Assembly: GCA_028678635.1 (NCBI GenBank)
Contig: JAJRDC010000137.1
Location: 1 to 10,363, forward strand
Origin: Methanomicrobiales archaeon
Lineage (GTDB): Archaea > Halobacteriota > Methanomicrobia > Methanomicrobiales > JACTUA01
Direction: 5' to 3'
DNA length: 10,363 bases
Below, in pieces: positions 5,504 through 10,363 of the stretch. The notes under the pieces are model-generated. The model saw only the letters and a list, made by a program, of their open reading frames with translations. It did not search any database and had not been told where the DNA came from. A program made the position numbers and the translations under genes. The first letter of the stretch is position 1, and each line of letters opens with the position of its first letter.

Positions 5504-6259
5504 CTACTTCCGTGCGAACGTGAGGTACCCCGAGTGGCAGACCCGGGTGGAGGGACGGGTCCCCCGCGGTGTGCGGGTCAGCTCCCGCTCGATGCATTCC
5601 ATGACCCGGACCTGGGAAAAGAGGGAGAGAGCGGCATCGTGGATGGAAAAGACCTGCTCCAGGAAGGGGGTATAACAGGCGAGGAAGCCGCCGGGGACCA
5701 GCAGCCGGTGGGCGAGCGCCACATGATCGGGGCCGGTCTGCATGTCGAGGTGCACGACCTCGTACTCGCCCTCTGCCGTGAGCACGTCGCCTGCGAGCAC
5801 TGTCACATTGCCCAGGTTCGCGGCTGCGATGTTCTTCCTGGCCTTCTCCGCGAACTCCTCCCTGATCTCGTACGTGCGGACCTGGCCGGCCACGCCGCCG
5901 AAGTAGATGGCCGCAACGCCGCTTCCTGTCCCGGCATCCAGCACGCGGTCCCGGCGGTTCATGCCGGTGTACGCGATCACCATGCCCACGTCCTTCGGGA
6001 GCATGGGAGCCCCGCTCCGGGATGCGTGGGTGAAGAAGTCGGGGGCCCGGGGAATCCGGAGGGTGAACTCCTCCCCTTTATGGGTCCGGATCACCGAGCC
6101 GGGCTCTGCCCCTACCAGCACCGACAGGTCCACCATGCCGAGATCGGTGGAGAGGGTCCGGGGACCGGCAGCCACGTAGTACTCCCGGTCCCCTTTTCCG
6201 ACGAGAAGTACCCGGTCGCCTTCCCGTAAAGGGAGGACCCGTTCCTCATCCCCGCTCAT
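5504..6259 (-). CDS. trmI: tRNA (adenine-58-N1)-methyltransferase, TrmI family
   Basis: Class I SAM-dependent methyltransferase expected to make m1A58 (in archaea sometimes also m1A57) in the tRNA T-loop, usually as a tetramer. The 251-residue product has the family layout: an N-terminal beta domain (about 1-75), MLPKDVGMVIAYTGM (86-100, the YPKD-like region), SAM motif I LDAGTGSGVAA (107-117), acidic end of strand 2 in YEIR (E131), GDV (158-160), the target-adenine motif LDM with D172, and the C-terminal RPSTRVCHSGYLTFARK. Length is normal for archaeal members. The ATG at 6257-6259 overlaps the NAC stop as ATGA, so it is probably translated by coupling. It is the last gene of a four-gene minus-strand unit. 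A protein-isoaspartate methyltransferase is a more distant alternative and fits less well. Confidence 0.9.
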   Translation of the reverse strand: MSGDEERVLPLREGDRVLLVGKGDREYYVAAGPRTLSTDLGMVDLSVLVGAEPGSVIRTHKGEEFTLRIPRAPDFFTHASRSGAPMLPKDVGMVIAYTGMNRRDRVLDAGTGSGVAAIYFGGVAGQVRTYEIREEFAEKARKNIAAANLGNVTVLAGDVLTAEGEYEVVHLDMQTGPDHVALAHRLLVPGGFLACYTPFLEQVFSIHDAALSLFSQVRVMECIERELTRTPRGTRPSTRVCHSGYLTFARK

Positions 6260-6597
6260 GTACGGGAGAGGCGCAGGATTGCTTCCGCGATGTCCCCCTT
6301 CGTCTCGGCCAGGGTTTTGCGCACCTTTTCCTCGGAAGCCTTTGTCTGCTCCATCACAAGCTGCACATCCCCGTCAGGGACCGCCGGCGCCGCCTCCTCG
6401 AAACGGGGCTCTCCCGTGATCTGGTAGGTGGTGACCCCCTGCATGGTCATGGCCACGACATCGGCCTGTTCAAACACCCATGTGCCGGTGCCGGTCGTGA
6501 TCTCGATGCGGCGAACGTCATCGATCGGCTGCATCTCCATGCCCAGCTGCTTCATCATCTGCTTCATCTTCTTGGGATTGACCTTCCCCGGAAACAC
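6256..6597 (-). CDS. nac: Nascent polypeptide-associated complex protein (archaeal alpha-NAC)
   Basis: Ribosome-associated chaperone-like protein that contacts emerging polypeptides; archaeal NAC works as a homodimer. The 113-residue product shows the typical archaeal start MFPGKVNPKKMKQMMKQLGM, a basic ribosome-contacting segment, then the NAC beta domain (about 27-65, including IEITTGTGTWVF), a short acidic/Pro linker, and a C-terminal UBA domain (about 77-112, with ASEEKVRKTLAETKGDIAEAI). The start is GTG at 6595-6597 with GGGAGTGA about 7 nt upstream. It overlaps trmI by 4 nt and the PUA-domain gene by 80 nt in another frame. NAC start is fixed by family similarity, so the long upstream overlap is real or the upstream gene is altered. 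Confidence 0.96.
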   Translation of the reverse strand: MFPGKVNPKKMKQMMKQLGMEMQPIDDVRRIEITTGTGTWVFEQADVVAMTMQGVTTYQITGEPRFEEAAPAVPDGDVQLVMEQTKASEEKVRKTLAETKGDIAEAILRLSRT

Positions 6598-7075
6598 GCG
6601 CGCTCACTCCCTGCCGTACACTTACCGCTCCCCCATAATTAAATGCCAGCATCTCTGTCCCCGAGAGGAGAGCCGTCCCGGTGGCCAGCAGCCGGTCGCC
6701 GGCATCCACCACGAGAACCTCGTCCCCTGCGTGGATGCCGGGGTCCGCGGCCACCACGTGCTTCGCAAAGACGTTCTTCCCAACGGCGGCAAAGGATGCC
6801 ACGTCGCCGGCGATGGTCACCCGGGATGCAGGTGCCGGGAGAGCGGCCTGCAGCCGTCGGGCTCCCTGGATGGAGAGGGTGAACCTTCCGTCCTGTGCCC
6901 GGAGGGTGACCAGGCGCTCTCCCCTGAAAAGAACCTGGCGAAGCCTTCCTGTCCGGGAGAGGGTGAACTCGCAGCCCTCAGGGAAAAGGGCGGCACCCGT
7001 TCCACGGCCGAACTGGAAGTCAGCAATGGTCCTGGCCCGGGTCAGCAAACTGTTGTGCGAGGATTCGGTTGGCAC
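6518..7075 (-). CDS. PUA domain protein, archaeal
   Basis: RNA-binding protein of the archaeal stand-alone PUA group, related to the C-terminal part of archaeosine tRNA-guanine transglycosylases; exact substrate unknown. From GTG 7073-7075 it has 185 residues. An N-terminal region with ADFQFGRGTGAALFPEG (about 18-34) and SRTGRL leads to a PUA domain (about 85-155) containing DVASFAAVGKNVFAKHV, DPGIHAGDEVLVV and the closing FNYGGAVSVRQG. About 27 further residues, acidic and low-complexity, have no family counterpart that I recognise and are encoded over NAC codons in another frame. The start is uncertain: TTG 7084 and TTG 7048 are alternatives; GTG 7075 has AGAGGT about 10 nt upstream. All candidate starts overlap the RecJ-like gene's end (7020), except that the overlap length varies. 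Likely cotranscribed with NAC and trmI, fitting an RNA/translation role. Confidence 0.78.
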   Translation of the reverse strand: MPTESSHNSLLTRARTIADFQFGRGTGAALFPEGCEFTLSRTGRLRQVLFRGERLVTLRAQDGRFTLSIQGARRLQAALPAPASRVTIAGDVASFAAVGKNVFAKHVVAADPGIHAGDEVLVVDAGDRLLATGTALLSGTEMLAFNYGGAVSVRQGVSARVSGEGQSQEDEADDEAAGHGDAADR

Positions 7076-8417
7076 AGTGGACAAACCTCTCTTCCGCTCC
7101 CTTCGGGATGAACGCCCCTGCTGCGATCCGGTGGCCGCCTCCCGATCCCCCGTTCCGCTCCGAGGCGGTGACCACCACCTGCTGCAGGTCCACCCCCCGG
7201 CGGACCATCTCGTCGGTCGTGCGCAGGGACGCCTTGGAGACGAGGGGATCGTCGGACATCTGGCCCAGGATCAGGATGGGCTTCCCCGGGTTCAGTTTCG
7301 AAAGGGCCATGCCTGCCCCGATCCCGATAATCGTGTCCGGGAACCGGTCCCCGACATGGATATACTGGAGGTGGGAGAGCTCGGTCACCCCCCGGTCCAG
7401 GATGAACTGCAGGAGCTCCCGGATGATCCCCCGGTGGTGGGTGAGCATGTGCTCCGCCTCCCGGTAGGCCCCGCCCCGGTCGCCCCTGCAGATCCGGGAA
7501 CCCACCAGGGGCTTCGCCCACCGGCCGCAGGCGTTCAGCACCGTGGCGAACTCCGGGGCATTGCGCAGCGGGCTCCGGGCAGCCTCGTGGGGGAAGAGGT
7601 ACACCTCGCCGATGAGGCGGGAGGCGTCCTTTCCGTGGAGGACCAGCTGCTGGGCCAGGGCAGAGACGATCCGCCGTTTTCCTTCGAAAGGGATCTCCTC
7701 CCAGACCAGCCAGGCCCCGGATGGATCCTGGAGGGTCACCCCCAGGTGCTGGAGGAAGGAGAGGGCCATCGTCGGGTTCCCCGATATACCCGGGATGAAG
7801 GGATCGTCACCGAAGGCAAGGCAGACGTGGGCCGGCCGGGTGGAGATCCCGTAGCAGTTCAGATCCCGGGCCATGTCGATGTAGCCTGCCTGCTTCCCCT
7901 CCTCCACGATCCCGCGGGCAGGCCCCACCAGCTGCAGGTCGGTCCGGGCCATCATATCCCCGACATTCCCCACGACAGCCAGGGGCGAGAGGTCCACGCA
8001 GGAAGGGTCAAGGTGCCGGGAGACAAGGTACGACACCCCCGCCGCCGAAAGACGGGTGTGGCCATGGGGGAGACCGTTCACCTGACGGTAGTCCCTCCCC
8101 GCCGGCTGGCTTACGTGGTGATCCAGGATCAGGACTTCCCCCGGTTCCAGTCCGTGATCCACGAGAAGGTTCTGCTGGCCGGCGCCCAGGTCCAGGAACA
8201 CCTTCAGGGACCCGTCCTCTCTCGGCACGTGCCGCATGGCAAGGGGCTCCAGCTGCCGGACGAAGATGCTGCGGTTCCGGACGCCGGCCCTGTCTAGGGC
8301 CTGGCCCAGGATCGCCTCGGCGGCGATCCCGTCTGCGTCGATGTGGGAGACGATGGTCACCTCATCGGCGAGAGAGAGTGTGTCTGCCGCGCCGGCCACC
8401 TCCTCCGGAAAACCCAT
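7020..8417 (-). CDS. DHH-family phosphoesterase, archaeal RecJ-like nuclease
   Basis: A 465-residue protein of the archaeal RecJ-like DHH/DHHA1 group; characterised relatives are metal-dependent single-strand exonucleases, some binding the GINS replication complex. Motifs in order: SHIDADG (24-30), DLGAGQ (76-81), DHH (99-101, within LDHH), SAAGVSYL (124-131), VGNVGDM (149-155), and a C-terminal DHHA1 domain ending in GGGHRIAAGA (426-435). All DHH-domain metal ligands appear present, so it should be active; whether on DNA, RNA or oligonucleotides cannot be told from sequence. ATG at 8415-8417 lacks an upstream Shine-Dalgarno, consistent with leaderless translation as first gene of its unit. 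Its end overlaps the PUA gene by 56 nt. It diverges from nnr across 38 bp. Confidence 0.88.
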   Translation of the reverse strand: MGFPEEVAGAADTLSLADEVTIVSHIDADGIAAEAILGQALDRAGVRNRSIFVRQLEPLAMRHVPREDGSLKVFLDLGAGQQNLLVDHGLEPGEVLILDHHVSQPAGRDYRQVNGLPHGHTRLSAAGVSYLVSRHLDPSCVDLSPLAVVGNVGDMMARTDLQLVGPARGIVEEGKQAGYIDMARDLNCYGISTRPAHVCLAFGDDPFIPGISGNPTMALSFLQHLGVTLQDPSGAWLVWEEIPFEGKRRIVSALAQQLVLHGKDASRLIGEVYLFPHEAARSPLRNAPEFATVLNACGRWAKPLVGSRICRGDRGGAYREAEHMLTHHRGIIRELLQFILDRGVTELSHLQYIHVGDRFPDTIIGIGAGMALSKLNPGKPILILGQMSDDPLVSKASLRTTDEMVRRGVDLQQVVVTASERNGGSGGGHRIAAGAFIPKGAEERFVHCANRILAQQFADPGQDHC

Positions 8418-8455
8418 GATGATAGAATATATCTCATTCCAGATGAAGGGTAGCT
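8418..8455. promoter_or_regulatory. Divergent promoter between RecJ-like gene and nnr
   Basis: The 38-bp gap contains GAATATATCTC (8425-8435), a good TATA-like box in very GC-rich surroundings. Its centre is about 26 bp upstream of the nnr GTG/ATG start pair, matching leaderless initiation of nnr. It is only about 13 bp from the RecJ-like ATG, too close for the same box to serve that gene without moving its start, so the minus-strand promoter probably lies further into nnr. Confidence 0.5.
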
Positions 8456-9865
8456 GTGATGGACCTGGCGGAGCTGCGGGAATTCGCAGAGAAGGGCGTG
8501 ATCCGCGCGGACCGGATGCGCGCAGTGGAGGGGAACTCGATCGCGCTGGGTCTCTCCGCCCTCCAGATGATGGAGAGCGCGGGCGCAGCCCTGGCCCGGA
8601 CCGTGCTCGAGTACCGGCCCTCCCGGGTACTCGTCCTCTGCGGCCGGGGTAACAACGGCGGGGACGGGATGGCGGCGGCCCGGTACCTGCAGGGGTGCGT
8701 GGAGACCGACGTCATCTGGCTGGCCGACGGGCCTGCCACGGGGGAGACTGAAGCCCAGCGGGCGCTCCTCACCCACAGCGCCGCCACGCTGCACCCCCTC
8801 CAGTGCGCGGACGATCTTGGGAAGCTCCGGCACCTCTTCTCGCAGGCGGACGTGATCGTGGACGCCATGCTTGGTACCGGAGTCGTAGGCGTGCCCCGGG
8901 AACCGCTGGCCACGGCGGTTGCCCTGGCAAACGAGGCCGGCGCCCACACGATCTCAGTGGATGTCCCGACGCCCGGGATCATCCCTGCCCGGATCCTGGC
9001 CTTCCACCGGCCCAAGGGGGCCGGGGAGGAGGTGGCCGACATCGGGATCCCGCTGGAGGCCGAGGTCTTCACTGGGCCAGGGGATCTCACCCTTGTCCCC
9101 CGGCGTCCCCCGGCCGCCCACAAGGGGCAGGCGGGCGAGGTCCTGGTGATAGGCGGAGGTCCCTACCAGGGGGCACCCTACCTGGCGGGCCTGGGGGCGC
9201 TCCGGGCCGGCGCAGACCTGGTCCGGATCGCGTCACCGGTGTTTGAACCGATCCCGGACCTCATCTCCACCCGGCTGGAAGGGAAGCGGATCGGCGAGGA
9301 GCACCTGGAGATCCTGGTCCCCCTTGCAGAGAAGGCGGACGTGGTGGTCTGCGGGAACGGCCTGGGGGCCGAGAGCCAGGGAGTGGTGCTGGCCCTGGCG
9401 CCGCACTTCCGGAAGGCAGTGTTCGATGCGGACGCGATCCGTCTCCCGCTTCCCGTGGCGAAGGAGACGGTGTACACCCCCCACGCCGGCGAGTTCGAGC
9501 GGATGACCGGGACTAAGGCTCCCCTGTCGCTCCTGGCGCGGGGCAGGGCTGTTCGGAACGCGGCGAAGAACGGTACCGTGCTCCTGAAGGGCCAGGTGGA
9601 CGTGATCTCTGACGGTGCCCGCGTACGGTTCAACCGGACGGGAAGTCCCTCCATGGCCGTGGCCGGCACAGGCGACGTCCTGGCAGGGATAACGGGTGCC
9701 CTGCTGTGCCGGCTCCAGGCCTTCGATGCGGCCTGCATCGCGGCTTACGTGAACGGGGCGGCCGGGAGCCTGGCCGCATCCACCCGGGGCGACGGGATGC
9801 TGGCAACGGATCTCCTGGACCGGATCCCGGAGGTCCTTTTTGGAGGGATGAAAAGGGATGCCTGA
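8456..9865 (+). CDS. nnr: Bifunctional NAD(P)H-hydrate epimerase / ADP-dependent NAD(P)H-hydrate dehydratase
   Basis: Repairs damaged nicotinamide cofactors: the N-terminal domain epimerises R- and S-NAD(P)HX, the C-terminal domain dehydrates S-NAD(P)HX to NAD(P)H using ADP. The 469-residue product has the YjeF_N domain (about 1-205) with GRGNNGGDGMAAARYL (63-78), VDAMLGTGVVG (135-145, D136) and SVDVPTPG (167-174). The ribokinase-like domain (about 220-465) has GEVLVIGGGP, GALRAGADLV, DADAIRL (324-330), TPHAGEFERMTG (341-352), LLKG with K378, and AGTGDVLAG (403-411, catalytic D407). The usual loop after the SVDxPSG motif appears shortened (see finding). GTG 8456 and ATG 8459 are adjacent start candidates; the TATA position favours a transcript beginning here. 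Overlaps moaC by 8 nt. Confidence 0.95.
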   Translation: MMDLAELREFAEKGVIRADRMRAVEGNSIALGLSALQMMESAGAALARTVLEYRPSRVLVLCGRGNNGGDGMAAARYLQGCVETDVIWLADGPATGETEAQRALLTHSAATLHPLQCADDLGKLRHLFSQADVIVDAMLGTGVVGVPREPLATAVALANEAGAHTISVDVPTPGIIPARILAFHRPKGAGEEVADIGIPLEAEVFTGPGDLTLVPRRPPAAHKGQAGEVLVIGGGPYQGAPYLAGLGALRAGADLVRIASPVFEPIPDLISTRLEGKRIGEEHLEILVPLAEKADVVVCGNGLGAESQGVVLALAPHFRKAVFDADAIRLPLPVAKETVYTPHAGEFERMTGTKAPLSLLARGRAVRNAAKNGTVLLKGQVDVISDGARVRFNRTGSPSMAVAGTGDVLAGITGALLCRLQAFDAACIAAYVNGAAGSLAASTRGDGMLATDLLDRIPEVLFGGMKRDA

Positions 9866-10325
9866 GTTCTCGCATATCAGGGGAGACGCGGTGCGGATGG
9901 TGGATGTCTCGGGAAAGGCAGAGGTGGACCGGATGGCGGTGGCGACGGGCCGGATCCACCTCCGGCCCGAGACCCTTGCTGCCATCCGGGAAGGAACCGT
10001 CGTGAAGGGGAACGTGCTGGCCACCGCCCGGGTGGCGGCCACGATGGCGGTGAAGGACACCTCACGGGTGATCCCGATGTGCCACCCGATCCCCATCGGC
10101 GGCGTGGAGGTGGCGTTTTCCGAGGGCGACGGGTTCCTGGAGGCCACCGTGGAGGTGAGGTCCACCGGCCGGACGGGGGTGGAGATGGAGGCCCTCACCG
10201 GCGTCACGGTAGCCCTCCTCACCGTCTGGGACATGGTGAAGTCGGCGGAGAAGGACCGTGACGGGCAGTATCCCGTCACCCGGATCGAGGGGATCCGGGT
10301 GGTGGAGAAGAGGAAGGGCGGTTAG
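9858..10325 (+). CDS. moaC: Cyclic pyranopterin monophosphate synthase
   Basis: Acts with MoaA to convert the cyclic GTP-derived intermediate to cyclic pyranopterin monophosphate, the first committed pterin of the molybdenum/tungsten cofactor, which methanogens need for formylmethanofuran and formate dehydrogenases. The 155-residue product is complete: MVDVSGKAEVDRMAVATG (14-31), VKGNVLATARVAAT (49-62), the catalytic region TSRVIPMCHPIPI (68-80) and VEMEALTGVTVALLTVWDMV (108-127), then EKDRDGQYP with the conserved lysine near 131. The ATG at 9858 overlaps the nnr stop; GGAGGG at 9842-9847 is the probable Shine-Dalgarno. Cotranscription with nnr is likely. The stop codon TAG merges with the start of a repeat copy. 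Confidence 0.97.
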   Translation: MPEFSHIRGDAVRMVDVSGKAEVDRMAVATGRIHLRPETLAAIREGTVVKGNVLATARVAATMAVKDTSRVIPMCHPIPIGGVEVAFSEGDGFLEATVEVRSTGRTGVEMEALTGVTVALLTVWDMVKSAEKDRDGQYPVTRIEGIRVVEKRKGG

Positions 10326-10359
10326 CCCCTCTCGGTCCCACCCCCCGGCGAGAGGATAG
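10324..10359. repeat. Palindromic repeat, partial copy 3 (right half)
   Basis: The sequence from AGCCCC to GAGAGGATAG (10350-10359) aligns with the reverse complement of copy 2 over about 36 bases, with one gap and roughly five mismatches by eye. The matching part includes the last two bases of the moaC TAG stop. The left arm is absent because moaC coding sequence occupies its place. Confidence 0.65.
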
Positions 10360-10363
10360 TCCA

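Noticed and set aside
5275..5523. Small open frame in the intergenic region
   Set aside because: It runs through both GC-rich hairpins, has no family resemblance and no convincing ribosome-binding site.
6681..8297. Long open frame of 538 codons on the plus strand
   Set aside because: It is antisense to the RecJ-like gene, has no recognisable domain or compositional sense, and is explained by high GC lowering stop-codon frequency.
1..10363. Defence system, CRISPR array, prophage or integrated element
   Set aside because: No direct-repeat/spacer pattern, integrase, transposase or defence-type protein is present; all recognised genes are core metabolic or information-processing genes.

Overview
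The window is a GC-rich, gene-dense stretch of chromosome from an archaeon, most likely a methanogen of the Methanomicrobia (a Methanomicrobiales member such as a Methanoculleus relative is my best guess). The evidence is a nascent-polypeptide-associated complex protein with NAC plus UBA domains, an archaeal-type phosphopantetheine adenylyltransferase (CoaD family), a RecJ-like DHH nuclease, a DUF1805 protein, an HdrA-type flavin/iron-sulfur protein, and TATA-like boxes close to start codons. No rRNA, tRNA, transposase, phage gene or CRISPR array was seen. All recognised genes are intact except the first, which runs off the left edge.

Layout: (1) 1-2519, minus strand: gamma-carbonic-anhydrase-like protein, compact HdrA-like protein and MtnA, tightly packed and probably one transcript. 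(2) 2550-3044, plus: phosphopantetheine adenylyltransferase, divergent from (1) across only 30 bp. (3) 3313-4673, minus: pyrB-pyrI, both chains of aspartate carbamoyltransferase, joined by a GTGA overlap and a strong Shine-Dalgarno; a hairpin lies just before pyrB. (4) 4890-5195, plus: DUF1805 protein. (5) 5504-8417, minus: RecJ-like DHH protein, PUA-domain protein, NAC and TrmI-type tRNA methyltransferase, every junction overlapping. (6) 8456-10325, plus: bifunctional NAD(P)HX repair enzyme Nnr and MoaC (molybdopterin/tungstopterin biosynthesis), overlapping by 8 nt.

The genes are mostly housekeeping: cofactor synthesis and repair (CoA, NADH hydrate repair, molybdopterin), pyrimidine synthesis, translation/RNA maintenance, methylthio-sugar salvage and redox. 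The least explained coding unit is the HdrA-like/carbonic-anhydrase-like/MtnA cluster.

The main non-coding signal is a GC-rich palindromic repeat whose ends read CTATCCTC / GAGGATAG. One full copy (about 70 bp) and two partial copies are present, all just downstream of gene stops; two lie between convergent genes. It resembles a REP/MITE-like dispersed element and may have a role at transcript 3' ends. The second unusual signal is an 80-nt out-of-phase coding overlap between the PUA gene and NAC.
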